Source: Treponema sp.
Lineage (GTDB): Bacteria > Spirochaetota > Spirochaetia > Treponematales > Breznakiellaceae
Assembly (NCBI GenBank): GCA_009777995.1
Contig: WRKT01000004.1
Coordinates: 87,898-151,897, forward strand
Direction of reading: 5' to 3'
Length of the DNA: 64,000 nucleotides
Position 1 is the stretch's first letter. The number at the start of each line of letters is the position of its first letter. This document shows, piece by piece, positions 23,921 through 34,167 of this stretch. The notes under the pieces were generated by a model, which ran no database searches, was not told the origin of the DNA, and saw only the letters and a program-made list of their open reading frames with translations. A program made the translations under genes and the position numbers.

Positions 23921-25264
23921 TTACTCCATGTTTTCAATTTTAGTTACAAGGGCCTTTTCCAAACGCCGCTCGCGAATTTCAAGAATATTAATTTTTAACC
24001 CCTGCTCCTGCAGCTCAGGCTTCTCGCCATCTTCAGGGATTCTCCCGAGAAGGCTGAATACAAACCCCGAGAAAGTATCATAGCGTTCTACAGGCAGGGG
24101 AAGCTCAAGTTCCCTTGCTGCCCTATCGAGGGAAATTGCACCGTTTAAGCGCCAGGTATTAACGCTAATCCTTTCAATTAATGGCTGCTCAGGGGGATGC
24201 GAAAGATCGTCATCGAGTTTGCCCACAAGCTCTTCCAGAAGATCCTTTACTGTTATAACTCCCATCATGCCGCCATGCTCATCGAGGACTACCGCAAAGT
24301 GGTTCCTGCTCTTTTTCATTTTTCTTAAGAGCATGTCAGTCCTTACAGATGTTGGAATAAGCTGAGCAGGCGTAACTGCTTGGGTCATCACATTCTCTCT
24401 ATTGCGCTCCGAAAGACAAAAATAATCCCTTGTATTAAGTACCCCGATAATATCATCCGAATCCTTTCCGCATACAGGAAAGAAACTATGCTTATTATCG
24501 ATAATCTTTTGCTCCCATTCTTTCTCGCTTTCATCCATACCAAGCAATACAGTATCTTTGCGATGTGTCATTACCTCTGCTGCTGTTTTATTATCAAACT
24601 CAAAGACATTGTGGAGGATCTCCTTTTCGCCGTCCTTAATGGTTCCCCTTGAGCTGCCAAGGTCTATCATAAGGCGGATTTCCTCTTCGGTTATCTCATC
24701 GGGAGTAGCTTCAGGGCCGATACGGATGAGCCTGAGAATGGCATTTGTGGTTTTTGCAAGGAGCCAGACAAGGGGGGCAAAGAGACGGGAACAAGAGAGT
24801 ATAATACCGGATATTGCATAAGCTATTACGTCAGCTTTTTTAAGAGCTATCCGTTTTGGTACTAACTCTCCAAGTACCATTTGAATGAAGGAAAGGATTA
24901 TCGTAATTAGTACCATGGATATATTTGCAATGGTTCCTTGGTGAAGGGGAAGCCCGAGGGAGAGGAGGGAGGCACTGAGCCTGACAGAAATATTATTTGC
25001 AGCAAAGGCGCTTGCAAGGAAACCTGCTAAAATGCTTCCGATCTGTATTGTTGCAATGAACTTCGACGGCTCGCCCGTAATTGAAAGTATCCGTTTCGCC
25101 TGACGGATGTCTTTTTTCCTCGGGCCTGAGACAGCTTTTTTCTCGAGCTTGTTCTTGTTAAGCGCTATAAGAGCAATTTCTGCAAGAGAAAAAAATCCGC
25201 TTATTAGTATAAGCACTAATAGTAGAAGAAGCTGAAAAATCAAGGGGTCAGTCACTATTTCCAC
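23921..25264 (-). CDS. CNNM/CorC family membrane protein (DUF21, CBS pair, CorC_HlyC)
   Basis: About 447 aa from a GTG at 25264; other in-frame starts at 25306, 25267 and 25255 cannot be excluded. The N-terminal 190 residues hold about four membrane helices of the DUF21 domain, beginning FQLLLLLVLILISGFFSLAE. Then EKEILHNVFEFDNKTAAEVM leads into two CBS domains (about 205-325), followed by the small CorC_HlyC domain at the C-terminus (WRLNGAISLDRA). The family includes Mg2+/Co2+ efflux proteins, and many members were mislabelled hemolysins. The start overlaps the end of purD. Confidence 0.88.
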   Translation of the reverse strand: MEIVTDPLIFQLLLLLVLILISGFFSLAEIALIALNKNKLEKKAVSGPRKKDIRQAKRILSITGEPSKFIATIQIGSILAGFLASAFAANNISVRLSASLLSLGLPLHQGTIANISMVLITIILSFIQMVLGELVPKRIALKKADVIAYAISGIILSCSRLFAPLVWLLAKTTNAILRLIRIGPEATPDEITEEEIRLMIDLGSSRGTIKDGEKEILHNVFEFDNKTAAEVMTHRKDTVLLGMDESEKEWEQKIIDNKHSFFPVCGKDSDDIIGVLNTRDYFCLSERNRENVMTQAVTPAQLIPTSVRTDMLLRKMKKSRNHFAVVLDEHGGMMGVITVKDLLEELVGKLDDDLSHPPEQPLIERISVNTWRLNGAISLDRAARELELPLPVERYDTFSGFVFSLLGRIPEDGEKPELQEQGLKINILEIRERRLEKALVTKIENME

Positions 25265-26594
25265 CACTTGGCAAACCAATATCGGCCCTATACTGCATGT
25301 CATCAAAGCTTATGCAATTGATGGCCTTATATGCTCTCTTTCGGGCATCTTCGGCATCTAGCCCATAACCTGAAACCGCGAGTACCCTTCCGCCGTTAGT
25401 TCTAAGTCCTGAGCCCTCAACACCGCCGCTTCCCCTGCTCGCACCTGCCGCGAAAATTATTGCCCCTGTGCTGTTTAAGCCCGTAGGATTAATTGCAATC
25501 GGGTCTCCTTTACGATAAGTACCGGGATAGCCCCCCGCTGCAATCACAGGTGCGCAGACAGCGCCTTCCTTCCATTTAATGGTATAGTCTGATAATTTCC
25601 CGTTCAAAATGGCGGTGCAGAGGTCTGCAAGGTCTGAATCCATTAGTGGAAGCAGGGCCTGTGCCTCAGGGTCTCCAAGGCGAACATTATACTCAAGAAG
25701 AAAAGTGCGATTATCCTGTACCATAAGGCCGAAAAAGATAAAACCGCGATAATCCATTTTTTCCTTTTCCATCCCTTTTAGGGTAGGAAAAAGGATTGAG
25801 TCATGGAAGTCCTTTTCAAGGGCCGGGCTGAAATCCGGCACAGGAGCAATGGCACCCATGCCCCCGGTATTCGGCCCCATATCGCCGTCAAGCAGGCGTT
25901 TATGATCTCTAGCAGCAATGAAAGGTTTAATTACACCTTTTTTACCCGGGCTGACGCTTACCGCAGCCATTACAGAGATTTCGACCCCTGCAAGATAATC
26001 TTCAATTATGACTTTTTTCCCCGCTTCTCCAAGCAACTTGTCTTTCATAAAGGCCCTGATGGTCTGCATTGCCTCACCGGCATTCGCGGTAATAACAACA
26101 CCCTTACCCGCCGCAAGACCATCGGCCTTTATAACAAGGGGCTTTGTAGGGTCTTTTCCGAAATGCTTTTTGGTATGCTCCAAGGCCCGGCTCAGATCTG
26201 TAAAATTCTTCGAGCCGGCAGCCCTTACCCCGTACTTTTCCATAAAGGACTTGGAATAAACCTTACTGCTCTCAAGCAGGGCAGCACTCTTCCCCGGCCC
26301 AACAATTGCGAGCCCTGCAGTCCGGAATTTGTCGGCAATGCCAGCATCCAAAGGCGCCTCGGGCCCCACAACTGTAAGGTCAATATTTTCCTTTTGAGCA
26401 AATTCGAAGAGCATCTTTTGCCCTTCCTCAGAAGCCGGGTCAATGCCGTTCATGACAAGATTTTCACACTTATCTTCTGCAGCAGTTCCCCCGTTTCCCG
26501 GAGCCGCATAAACCTTGCCGACCTTTCCCGAGCAGGCAAGCTTCCAGACAAGGGCATGCTCCCTACCCCCCGATCCGATTACAAGAACCTTCAT
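25248..26594 (-). CDS. purD: Phosphoribosylamine-glycine ligase (GARS)
   Basis: 448 aa. An ATP-grasp ligase joining phosphoribosylamine and glycine. It begins [20 protein letters not shown], and has [47 protein letters not shown] and [16 protein letters not shown]. All are standard. ATG 26594 has GAGG seven bases upstream. It lies 8 bases after hicB-2 in the same direction, which is an odd neighbour: a toxin-antitoxin pair directly upstream of a housekeeping purine gene, so purD may share its promoter. Confidence 0.97.
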   Translation of the reverse strand: MKVLVIGSGGREHALVWKLACSGKVGKVYAAPGNGGTAAEDKCENLVMNGIDPASEEGQKMLFEFAQKENIDLTVVGPEAPLDAGIADKFRTAGLAIVGPGKSAALLESSKVYSKSFMEKYGVRAAGSKNFTDLSRALEHTKKHFGKDPTKPLVIKADGLAAGKGVVITANAGEAMQTIRAFMKDKLLGEAGKKVIIEDYLAGVEISVMAAVSVSPGKKGVIKPFIAARDHKRLLDGDMGPNTGGMGAIAPVPDFSPALEKDFHDSILFPTLKGMEKEKMDYRGFIFFGLMVQDNRTFLLEYNVRLGDPEAQALLPLMDSDLADLCTAILNGKLSDYTIKWKEGAVCAPVIAAGGYPGTYRKGDPIAINPTGLNSTGAIIFAAGASRGSGGVEGSGLRTNGGRVLAVSGYGLDAEDARKRAYKAINCISFDDMQYRADIGLPSGGNSD

Positions 26595-26602
26595 GGGGGG
26601 CC

Positions 26603-26968
26603 TCACTGACTAAGGGCCAGCTTTTCAGCGATTGTTTCATCGATAAACGTATTTATACTTTTACCGGAAAGCTTAGCTTGCTTAGCAAGTTTGTAATGAC
26701 GCTCTTTGCTGGTACGATAAGTTATATTTCCTTTAAAATCTTTAATTTTTAATGGTTCCGGAATGTCCATGTTGTTTTCCAAGCTAGTTGAAATGTAAGA
26801 AACAATTGCTTCTTTTAAATTTGCTAATACTTCTTCTCGAGTCTGCCCACAAGTCATATTACGCTCAAGCTCGACAATACTGCCCAAGAAACACTCATCA
26901 GCATCAGACCACTCAATAACTACAGTATAGGGTAGTTTAAGATAATAATCAAAATTCTTCTTAGTCAT
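26603..26968 (-). CDS. hicB: HicB family antitoxin (second system)
   Basis: 121 aa. The N-terminal HicB domain reads YTVVIEWSDADECFLGSIVE, then GQTREEVLANLKEAI. The C-terminal 45 residues (YRTSKERHYKLAKQAKLSGK, then SINTFIDETIAEKL) fit the ribbon-helix-helix HicB subtype. ATG 26968 has GAGGGA upstream and lies 8 bases inside hicA-2. It should repress its own promoter, where a 10-bp palindrome is found. It is unlike the XRE-tailed HicB at 8702, so the two systems have separate origins. Confidence 0.92.
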   Translation of the reverse strand: MTKKNFDYYLKLPYTVVIEWSDADECFLGSIVELERNMTCGQTREEVLANLKEAIVSYISTSLENNMDIPEPLKIKDFKGNITYRTSKERHYKLAKQAKLSGKSINTFIDETIAEKLALSQ

Positions 26969-27206
26969 AGGTATATCCCTCACACTTTAATGCATCTTGT
27001 AGTTTATTCAACATGTACGATTTTAATGGATTCTGAGTAAGAATTATTGTTACAGACGGGCGATCTTGCTTCCTGTATGTTTTATGAGAACCACTAGTTG
27101 TTGCTGCCCGGAAACCAAGCATTTCAAGGATTTTCATAGCCTCGTCGGGACTTACATCTGAATTACCCTTAAAAATTCTTTGAATGAGTTTCTCTCGTTT
27201 ACTCAT
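26961..27206 (-). CDS. hicA: HicA family mRNA interferase toxin (second system)
   Basis: 81 aa from ATG 27206. SPDEAMKILEMLGFRAATTS leads into GSHKTYRK, which carries the conserved Gly-Ser-His, then SVTIILTQNPLKSYMLNKLQ. It is a full HicA domain with a longer N-terminal helix (KREKLIQRIFKG) than the copy at 8529. It overlaps hicB-2. From the promoter position, transcription would start at or next to the ATG, so the message is probably leaderless. Confidence 0.9.
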   Translation of the reverse strand: MSKREKLIQRIFKGNSDVSPDEAMKILEMLGFRAATTSGSHKTYRKQDRPSVTIILTQNPLKSYMLNKLQDALKCEGYTYD

Positions 27207-27210
27207 GCTC

Positions 27211-27241
27211 ACATGATAGCATTTCTGCTATCATGTGTCAA
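27211..27241 (-). promoter_or_regulatory. hicAB-2 promoter with palindromic operator
   Basis: On the minus strand TTGACA (27241-27236), 17-base spacer, TATCAT (27218-27213). A perfect 10-bp inverted repeat, ACATGATAGC (27211-27220) and GCTATCATGT (27227-27236), spans from the -35 edge across the -10 box. HicB binding here would block polymerase. Confidence 0.8.
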
Positions 27242-27280
27242 CGAGCATTCTAATAAATTTATGAATTATATTTCCTTCTA

Positions 27281-27772
27281 CTAAAACTCTTTGGATGCAG
27301 CATTTATGGGCGAAGATCGCATCTCAATTTTCTTAATAGGCATTTTGTCCTTTAGAAGTTCATAGAAGAGCTCGCAAAGGTTTTCGCAAGTAGAAACTTT
27401 TTTAGTTACGACTATTCTGTACTCGGGGTATGACCAAGCAAGGGGGTGGTCTATCTTTTTTAAAGGCACACAGTGGTCAGGGTCGTTAACAATGCCCTCT
27501 TTTCTGTATACGTCAAGAACCGCATCAAGGAGCGGATCGCCCTCTTGAAAGAGCGTTGCATGATGAAAATGGTCACATACCTCCCATGCAATTTTCATGC
27601 CGTCTTTACACGCATGAGCATATCCGGTTACAGGGTCAACTTCGTCTTCCAGCTCAATGGTCAAGTACCCTGAATGCCCGTGAAGATGCTTTGCCTCTCT
27701 ATTCCAGTTCATAAACCTGTGTGCATACTGGAAAGAATCCACTTTTACAATCGATCTGTACTTCTCTGACAT
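27281..27772 (-). CDS. 6-pyruvoyl-tetrahydropterin synthase/QueD family protein
   Basis: 163 aa. It has the PTPS tunnel-fold zinc motif: FQYAHRF (first His) and LHGHSGY (two more), followed by the CDHFHHATLF catalytic-His region and the C-terminal STCENLCELFYE and KIEMRSSPINAA pterin-anchor segment. In QueD a cysteine sits four residues before HGH; here that position is Ala (EAKHLHGH), with Glu just before. Loss of the Cys, and a Glu nearby, recalls the PTPS-III group that makes hydroxymethyldihydropterin, but the spacing is not identical. The role (queuosine, folate or other) is therefore open. Confidence 0.85.
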   Translation of the reverse strand: MSEKYRSIVKVDSFQYAHRFMNWNREAKHLHGHSGYLTIELEDEVDPVTGYAHACKDGMKIAWEVCDHFHHATLFQEGDPLLDAVLDVYRKEGIVNDPDHCVPLKKIDHPLAWSYPEYRIVVTKKVSTCENLCELFYELLKDKMPIKKIEMRSSPINAASKEF

Positions 27773-27776
27773 AATA

Positions 27777-27947
27777 ATGCCTCCTAAGCAAATTAAGGTT
27801 GATAAAATAACCTCGCCTATCAGTATAGTATATTTCCTTTTCCTTCAAGGGTATGAACTGTGGATATTATTATTTATTGTGTTTTTTATAGCTATATTGA
27901 TAAGGTTATTTTTGCAAATAAGGAAAAGAAAAGCCCTTCTCAGGTAA
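27777..27947 (+). CDS. Possible small membrane protein
   Basis: 56 aa from ATG 27777. After 15 polar residues comes one long hydrophobic stretch (YELWILLFIVFFIAILIRLF) and then a very basic tail (QIRKRKALLR), the positive-inside pattern of a single-pass small membrane protein. It occupies the otherwise empty gap between the PTPS gene and a membrane-protein gene. No ribosome site is visible, so it may be chance. Confidence 0.35.
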   Translation: MPPKQIKVDKITSPISIVYFLFLQGYELWILLFIVFFIAILIRLFLQIRKRKALLR

Positions 27948-27972
27948 TCAATGATTTTAGGCAATCAGAATT

Positions 27973-28377
27973 CTAGTAAAATTCGCTATCAAAATTGGAT
28001 GCAATTGCCATTACTATTCCACCTAATATAAGCCCGGTAATTACTCCAATTACAATATTACCGGTGGCGAAGCCTACTATTACACCAACAATAGCTCCTA
28101 ATATCCAAGGATAAGCTACTCTTATAATTGTTATTACTAAACTTAAAATAATAATTGATGCAATACCGGAAACAATTCCATAAAAGAAATTGCCTGTAGA
28201 ATAACCTACGACTATTCCCAAAATTATCCCAATAATAAAAGAAATTACACCTATTACCCCTGCACCCGGAGAAACATCTCCTCCACTGTAGGGTGGAGGT
28301 TTAGGCTTTTCTCTAAATTCTTCATCATGGATATTGCCTTTTGAGTCCTTCCTTTGATATTCCTTCCAATCACTCAT
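27973..28377 (-). CDS. Glycine-zipper-like small membrane protein
   Basis: 134 aa. The N-terminal 35 residues are hydrophilic and charged. The rest is almost continuous hydrophobic helix with regularly spaced glycines (VIGVISFIIGIILGIVVGYS, then ILGAIVGVIVGFATGN), about four membrane segments, and the pattern VGYSTGNFF/VGFATGNIV is repeated once. The repeat suggests internal duplication. No family or function is recognised. Confidence 0.7.
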   Translation of the reverse strand: MSDWKEYQRKDSKGNIHDEEFREKPKPPPYSGGDVSPGAGVIGVISFIIGIILGIVVGYSTGNFFYGIVSGIASIIILSLVITIIRVAYPWILGAIVGVIVGFATGNIVIGVITGLILGGIVMAIASNFDSEFY

Positions 28378-28566
28378 ATTTCAACTCCTTCAGTGTACGA
28401 TATTATGTCATAATAATAAATTCAAGTATGTGCGTTATTAATACTTTTAGAACCATAGAAAAAAACTAAAAACTTAAGCTTAATGTGTTATATTGCTTCG
28501 CTAACAGATCAGGTTTAATATATTTTATCAGTGCAGTTTATCATTAATTATGTACCGTATTATCAT

Positions 28567-28950
28567 TCAATTTCTAAAAATGATTCTTAAAATATCTGCT
28601 AAATATGGTGTTATATAATCATGGTTTAAGCCTTGAATATGCTTAGGAAAGTCATTAATTCCAGGTTGATTTTTTGTACAAAAAATATTTTCATCTTTAT
28701 TAAACCAAATATGATTGTCTGTACATATATTATCTATAAAGCGTTCTTTAAAGATATTAAGCAAGCCATCCGACCCTCCCCAAGAATAAAAGACAAAATT
28801 GAAATCATTATCTTCAGATAAATCTCTTGGGTGATTAGGTAGAAATTCTTTTATCCTTATTCTTGCTTGATTAAGTGATGGATCACAATAAACACGCGTA
28901 TTAAACCTAAATAACTCTTCGTTTACATTTTGAAACTGTGCATAATACAT
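28567..28950 (-). CDS. Hypothetical protein
   Basis: About 127 aa from ATG 28950 (GAGGG upstream). It is soluble and rich in Asn, Asp and Phe (NFVFYSWGGSDGLLNIF). No family recognised. Codon use is more AT-rich than that of neighbouring housekeeping genes, as is the surrounding 27.8-29.0 kb stretch, which suggests accessory DNA. The 189 bases between it and the glycine-zipper gene show nothing I can name. Confidence 0.6.
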   Translation of the reverse strand: MYYAQFQNVNEELFRFNTRVYCDPSLNQARIRIKEFLPNHPRDLSEDNDFNFVFYSWGGSDGLLNIFKERFIDNICTDNHIWFNKDENIFCTKNQPGINDFPKHIQGLNHDYITPYLADILRIIFRN

Positions 28951-29032
28951 AATGCCCTCTTTACTCAATACTATGAAATACTTCCATTTTTATTCAATAT
29001 TCATATATTAATGCATGAATTAGTAATGCTCC

Positions 29033-29074
29033 TGTCATCATATATGCGTCATATATGACGCATATATGATGACA
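29033..29074. repeat. 42-bp perfect palindrome
   Basis: Two 21-base arms with no spacer, centred between 29053 and 29054, made of GTCATCATATATGCGTCATA and its exact complement plus one further T-A pair. There is no T tract. It lies upstream of the double-GNAT gene and downstream-to-upstream of the AT-rich accessory stretch. Confidence 0.85.
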
Positions 29075-29132
29075 CTTGGGAAGTGGGCCCTGACAGTTGC
29101 AGGTAAGACCCGAAAAATGCTAAAATAGGCCC

Positions 29133-29987
29133 ATGGAAGTGAAATCCCTTGAAAAGACGGACTTTGAAACCCTCTTTCGGGCGTTTAGCAGTGCCTTTAG
29201 TGATTATGCTGAGGTTCAAGTCAATGAAGAGCAGCTTAAGGCGATGCTTAAGAGGCGGGGGTATAACGCGGAGCTTTCCTTTGGAATGTTCGAAGGGGAG
29301 GAACTGCTTTCCTTTACCTTGAACGGGACGGGGTCCTTCAACGGGGCAGATACTGTATACGATACGGGAACGGGCACGGTTATCGAGCATAGGCGCAAGA
29401 AAATGGCGAGCAAGGTATTTGAACACTCTATTCCGTACTTAAAAAAGGCGGGCTATAAGCAATACCTGCTTGAAGTAATGCAGCATAATGAAAAGGCCTT
29501 GCCGATCTATAAGAATGCAGGTTTTGAAATGACAAGGGAACTTAATTTTTATGTGCAGAAAAAGGAAGAAATAATTAACGATTATGATAAAGAAAATCTA
29601 CAGCACAACGTAAGGGAAATTGATCTGAGCTCCCTCCGTGATGTTTCCCGGTTTTGGGATTTTCATCCTTCTTGGCAGAACAGTTTTGAATCGATTGAAA
29701 GGATAGGGGGCGTCTTTACCTGCCTCGGAGCATTTGCAGGGGATAAGCTTGTGGGCTATTGCATACTCTTTACTGTTTCAGGTGATATTGCCCAAATTGC
29801 CATAGACAGAGAATTTAGGCGCAGGGGGATTGGGTCATTATTATTGGACAAGATTCTTGGATTGAATAAAAATGCTTCGATAAAAATAATCAATACTGAT
29901 GCTTCATGCGAATCGATGAACGGTTTCCTAAAGGCAAAAAATATTAATCTTACCGGAAGCCAATTTGAAATGATATTGGATCTTTAA
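29133..29987 (+). CDS. Double-domain GNAT acetyltransferase
   Basis: 284 aa. Two GNAT domains in tandem. The first (1-145) has a degenerate acetyl-CoA loop (VIEHRRKKMASKVFEHSI) and ends with NEKALPIYKNAGFEMTREL. The second (about 155-284) has a good loop, IDREFRRRGIGSLLLDKI. Only the second is likely to bind acetyl-CoA well. Substrate unknown. It is followed 15-30 bases later by a lipoprotein gene in the same direction. Confidence 0.85.
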   Translation: MEVKSLEKTDFETLFRAFSSAFSDYAEVQVNEEQLKAMLKRRGYNAELSFGMFEGEELLSFTLNGTGSFNGADTVYDTGTGTVIEHRRKKMASKVFEHSIPYLKKAGYKQYLLEVMQHNEKALPIYKNAGFEMTRELNFYVQKKEEIINDYDKENLQHNVREIDLSSLRDVSRFWDFHPSWQNSFESIERIGGVFTCLGAFAGDKLVGYCILFTVSGDIAQIAIDREFRRRGIGSLLLDKILGLNKNASIKIINTDASCESMNGFLKAKNINLTGSQFEMILDL

Positions 29988-30016
29988 TTAATACCGGAGG
30001 GGTGTACTATAAAACA

Positions 30017-31420
30017 ATGAGAAGAATTGTAATTTTATTTTTAATTTTATCAGGCATTATTTTTAGCTCCTGCACTCAAGGAGAATTCGATTATTACGAT
30101 TCCCATAATATTCTGCGAGTATCCGAAAAGCCGCTCTTTAAACTTGACGGCACTGTTGACATCGAAGTTTTATCAAGCTTATTAACAATACTCAATGATC
30201 CGCTCCTTGATCCAATGCTGCGCATGCCCATGCGGAACTGGCCGACAGGACTGCCGCATAACGGGCCTGTCTTTCATGCTCTAACAGCAGAAGATTTTTC
30301 GCATTATGTGGTACCTGATCGTATCTACCGTGACCGAGACTATAGCGGTGCAATTTTAATTAAGCTTTTTGATACTATACCGGGCAGGATGAGCGATCAT
30401 TCAAGGAGTCTCTCGAACCAATGGTGGCAATTGGTTTACAGGGCAGCAGACAATGAGAGAGATGTACTCACCCTTTGGATGTATGAGCCCTATAGGCTCT
30501 CAGTCTTTAACGGAAATCGTTATGACTCAAGGGATCCCTCGCGCATAGACGAACGCTTCCTCAGACTAAGAAAAGACGGGAGCTATTATCGAACGGAAAT
30601 TTCGGTGAATCATAATAATACTATAAGGGATGATTACGGCAATACAGGAGGAGAGCAGGGCGACTATACACTGGAAGGAAACTATAGCGCAAGCATTGCA
30701 AGGGCTAATCTCCGGCACGATGCTGAAAGGCTCTTAAACAGAATTGACGTAAGGCGATTCATAGCCACACCTTCCGAATTGCCCGGAGAATGGCAATCAT
30801 CATTTTTTCAGACGGGCTCTAATTTTTTCGGCAGGTTTTATGTGTCGGGCCAGTTTCAGCAAAGCGATACGACCAGGGGGCACTTTACCGGTTCCGACAA
30901 TATGTTTGACGGGCTTGGCGCCGCCAGCCGTATCTGGGGGAACTGGGACATGTTCTTCATTGCCAACGGAATGGATGGCCTTTCTGTAGGGCCGGATAAG
31001 GGCCAATGGCGTCATACTAATATTGCTTCGGCATATAATGACCTGCTCTGGCTCCCCTCCGATTTTGAAATACGCACAATGGGGCACGATAAAGACAATG
31101 CACGTTTTCAAACCTTTATCGAATACCCGGGCGATCCAAGCAGTCCCCTTATTACTAACCGCATTCCCGAAGACCGCCCTGACTCCGCGATGGGCCGATC
31201 GGGCCTCTGGCGTCTTAACGGATACGACAGGGGATATTCGGGAGATGTAATTAAAACAAACAGGGCGTGGCTCCGCTCTGCCTGCACAGTCTCCATTGGA
31301 AGTATTAATACGGTAACCCCAAGCGGCAACCGCTATGAGCACGGTGTAATTAATAAAGAGGCGATGAGGCCGGGCATTCATTTAAACATAAAACTATTAA
31401 GAGCCGAGTTTGGTTTGTAA
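30017..31420 (+). CDS. Large lipoprotein, DUF6273-like C-terminus
   Basis: 467 aa from ATG 30017; a GTG at 30002 lies too close to the GGAGG. The signal peptide [18 protein letters not shown] ends in a spirochaete-type lipobox, so it should be lipid-anchored. The body has many [11 protein letters not shown] and [14 protein letters not shown] features, and closes with a GIHLNIKLL strand, resembling the DUF6273 domain common in surface proteins of gut bacteria. Role unknown. Its end overlaps the convergent hybrid kinase by 24 bases. Confidence 0.75.
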   Translation: MRRIVILFLILSGIIFSSCTQGEFDYYDSHNILRVSEKPLFKLDGTVDIEVLSSLLTILNDPLLDPMLRMPMRNWPTGLPHNGPVFHALTAEDFSHYVVPDRIYRDRDYSGAILIKLFDTIPGRMSDHSRSLSNQWWQLVYRAADNERDVLTLWMYEPYRLSVFNGNRYDSRDPSRIDERFLRLRKDGSYYRTEISVNHNNTIRDDYGNTGGEQGDYTLEGNYSASIARANLRHDAERLLNRIDVRRFIATPSELPGEWQSSFFQTGSNFFGRFYVSGQFQQSDTTRGHFTGSDNMFDGLGAASRIWGNWDMFFIANGMDGLSVGPDKGQWRHTNIASAYNDLLWLPSDFEIRTMGHDKDNARFQTFIEYPGDPSSPLITNRIPEDRPDSAMGRSGLWRLNGYDRGYSGDVIKTNRAWLRSACTVSIGSINTVTPSGNRYEHGVINKEAMRPGIHLNIKLLRAEFGL

Positions 31421-34150
31421 AAGGACAAGGCAATCATTTGTTTTATCGTATTCATACTTTTTAAGACACTTAAGAGCTTCTAAAAGCAAATTGTTAATTT
31501 CTTCATCAAAATCAAGTGCAGTAAGACTTGCAAGAATTTCTATGCCTGCATCACTGTCATAACTTTCAACAGCCCCTATTGCCTTTTCCAGCTCTTCTCT
31601 TAGATTAGGAATAGAACCTTTTTCTTTAATAAAATTGCCGGAATCGGCAGGGAAAACAACGCTTAGCTGTTCATGAAGGCGCATCAACCTCTCAAAGTAT
31701 CCCGGGAACTCAGCCTTACAGAATTCGCTGTCCTTCTCTTTCGATCCTGTTTCAAGCCTTAATGATACATTCGCAAGGCTCGCAGCTCCAATACTTGCAA
31801 GTGAAGATTTCATTGCATGTACGGAAATTGAAAAATTTTCTATTTCTTCGGCATTAATAAATTGCTGCATTTTATCTGCACTTTCTTTTAATTTTTCATA
31901 AAACAATAATAGATAATCACGGTACATCACCTTATGACCGCTCATTCGATGCAGACCAATCTCTGCGTTAATTTCTTTTATATCACGCAGGCTTAAGAAG
32001 AAGTCATCCAAGTCTTCTTCGCTGTCTTTAATTGCTTCAGTGCTAACTTCCGATGCATGAATTACTTTCTCTGCAGGCAGCCATTCAATAAGTATTTTTA
32101 CAAGATCAGGTATCTCTATCGGCTTTGACACAAATCCGTTCAGCCCGCTTGTTAGGAACATCTCCCTTGCTCCCTGTACTGCATTTGCAGTAAGTGCAAT
32201 TATTATGAGTTTTTCACCCCTGCCCTTTATCTTTCTGATTTCTGCAGCTGTTTCAATACCGTCCATCTCGGGCATCATATGATCCATGAATACTATGTCG
32301 TATTCCTTTTCAGCTATCATCTTAATTGCCTCTTTGCCTGACAATGCCGTATCGGCATTAACCCCAAGCAGGCCAAGAAGACCAACAGCAACCCTTAAGT
32401 TAAAATCATTATCATCAACAACTAAAATCCTTGCATCGGGTGCGCTTATTGAATGCTCTTTATCAAAGCTATCGTTCTGTCTTATCTCGCTTGCCTTACC
32501 TTCAACAAGCGGAACCGTAATCGTAAAGACACTGCCCTTTCCGTACTCACTTGTTACACCAATGCTGCCGCCCATCATCTCGATAAACTTCTTGCTTATT
32601 GCAAGCCCAAGCCCTGTTCCTGCGATATACCTGTTTTTTTCAGTTTTTGATTGCTCGAAGGTTTGAAAGAGTTTTGGTATATCTTCCTTTCTGATGCCGA
32701 TGCCTGAATCTTTTATTTCAAAAATAATGATTTCCCTGTCGGCTAAAATACTCGCCTTAAACTCGATATATCCGCTTTCAGTAAACTTAACCGCATTCCC
32801 GCAGATATTTATTAGCACCTGCCGCAGTTTTATATCATCACCGTATTGTGCTTCGGGCATTTCTCCAAAGTATTCAAACCTGAACTCAAGGCCCTTCCGT
32901 TTTGCAGCGAGCATGAACATTGACACAACATTGTCAACAAGGGCATGGAAGTCATAATGCACGGGGCTAAGCTCAAGTTTACCTGCCTCTACTTTTGACA
33001 TATCAAGGATATCGTTAATTATCGATAATAATGAATGTGCAGAAGAGTGTATATCATTGACATATCTCATCTCCCTTTCGGGCAGCCTTGAATTCAGCAA
33101 TAGATCTGACATGCCAAGTATTGAGTTCATTGGGGTGCGTATCTCGTGGCTCATATTTGCAAGGAATGAAGACTTTAATCTCGAAGCCTCATCAGAGCGT
33201 TTTTTTGCTGCATACATAAAGGTGAGAATGCCGCATAACAAAAAAGTTGACACAAATCCGGTCCCTGTTAGAACATAGATCATCGCATTGGCATCCTGAT
33301 AAAACTCCTGAACAGGAACGCCGATATAAATATGCCAATCGTTAAAAAGCTTTCGGCTGAAAAATATGCTGTCTATGCCGGTAAAGGAAACTGTCCTATA
33401 TGCATCAAACTCATAGCCTCCCCGCAGGCGTGATGCAAGCTCACCGAACCCTAATACATCAAGGGTTAAACCAAAGATCGATTCGTCGATATGTACGATT
33501 ACTCGCAGCTCTGAATCAAGCAAGGCCCCGTATCCTATGTTTAACAAATGTATATCACTAACATAATCACTTATAAGTTCAAATTGAATGTCAAATGCAA
33601 GCACTCCAAAATTTACGCCATTGGCATCGAATAACATTCTTGAAAGAGACATAACAAGGTCATTATTATCAAGGCTGATATACGGGTCTGTGAAAAATAC
33701 CTGCCCGTTATTTTCGTATGCCCCGATATACCAGGGGCGTGTACTCGGACTATACTCCCAATCAACTTCGCCGGGATACGAATGGACAAACTCGCCGTCA
33801 ATTATCGCATAAATATAAAGAAAACCATTATACTTTTCATCGTTCCTTAAAATTAATGAGGCAAGACGTGCAAGTTCTGCGCTTGCCCTTTCCGGATCGG
33901 TTCCCCTTGCATAAAGTTCCTCGATGGAAGATGCAACAATTTCAAAAGTGGCCTGGTGAGCCCTTAGATATGCAGTCAGGGTTTCGGCAGAGAACATTAT
34001 CACTTCTTCGCCATAGCTTGTAATATTCCTTGATGCAATACGAGAAGTAAAAAAGAAGCTTGTTACTACCATAAAAATGGCAATTACGATAACAACAAGG
34101 TATTGTAAAAATAGACTCGAATCTGCTTTAAAGCGTAAGAGTAATTTCAA
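31397..34150 (-). CDS. Hybrid sensor histidine kinase (dCache-HisKA-HATPase-REC-HPt)
   Basis: 917 aa. Membrane helices at about 14-36 and 300-322 enclose an extracytoplasmic double-Cache ligand domain ([31 protein letters not shown]). HisKA has H335 in [10 protein letters not shown]. HATPase has the N, G1 and G2 boxes ([27 protein letters not shown]). A receiver with aspartate in [13 protein letters not shown], then an HPt with histidine in [16 protein letters not shown], complete an internal phosphorelay. A final helical module of about 60 residues resembles the ends of the two kinases at 51.9-59.0 kb. It lies 17 bases after a receiver gene. Confidence 0.95.
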   Translation of the reverse strand: MKLLLRFKADSSLFLQYLVVIVIAIFMVVTSFFFTSRIASRNITSYGEEVIMFSAETLTAYLRAHQATFEIVASSIEELYARGTDPERASAELARLASLILRNDEKYNGFLYIYAIIDGEFVHSYPGEVDWEYSPSTRPWYIGAYENNGQVFFTDPYISLDNNDLVMSLSRMLFDANGVNFGVLAFDIQFELISDYVSDIHLLNIGYGALLDSELRVIVHIDESIFGLTLDVLGFGELASRLRGGYEFDAYRTVSFTGIDSIFFSRKLFNDWHIYIGVPVQEFYQDANAMIYVLTGTGFVSTFLLCGILTFMYAAKKRSDEASRLKSSFLANMSHEIRTPMNSILGMSDLLLNSRLPEREMRYVNDIHSSAHSLLSIINDILDMSKVEAGKLELSPVHYDFHALVDNVVSMFMLAAKRKGLEFRFEYFGEMPEAQYGDDIKLRQVLINICGNAVKFTESGYIEFKASILADREIIIFEIKDSGIGIRKEDIPKLFQTFEQSKTEKNRYIAGTGLGLAISKKFIEMMGGSIGVTSEYGKGSVFTITVPLVEGKASEIRQNDSFDKEHSISAPDARILVVDDNDFNLRVAVGLLGLLGVNADTALSGKEAIKMIAEKEYDIVFMDHMMPEMDGIETAAEIRKIKGRGEKLIIIALTANAVQGAREMFLTSGLNGFVSKPIEIPDLVKILIEWLPAEKVIHASEVSTEAIKDSEEDLDDFFLSLRDIKEINAEIGLHRMSGHKVMYRDYLLLFYEKLKESADKMQQFINAEEIENFSISVHAMKSSLASIGAASLANVSLRLETGSKEKDSEFCKAEFPGYFERLMRLHEQLSVVFPADSGNFIKEKGSIPNLREELEKAIGAVESYDSDAGIEILASLTALDFDEEINNLLLEALKCLKKYEYDKTNDCLVLLQTKLGS

Positions 34151-34167
34151 GGTACTCCTCTATTCCT

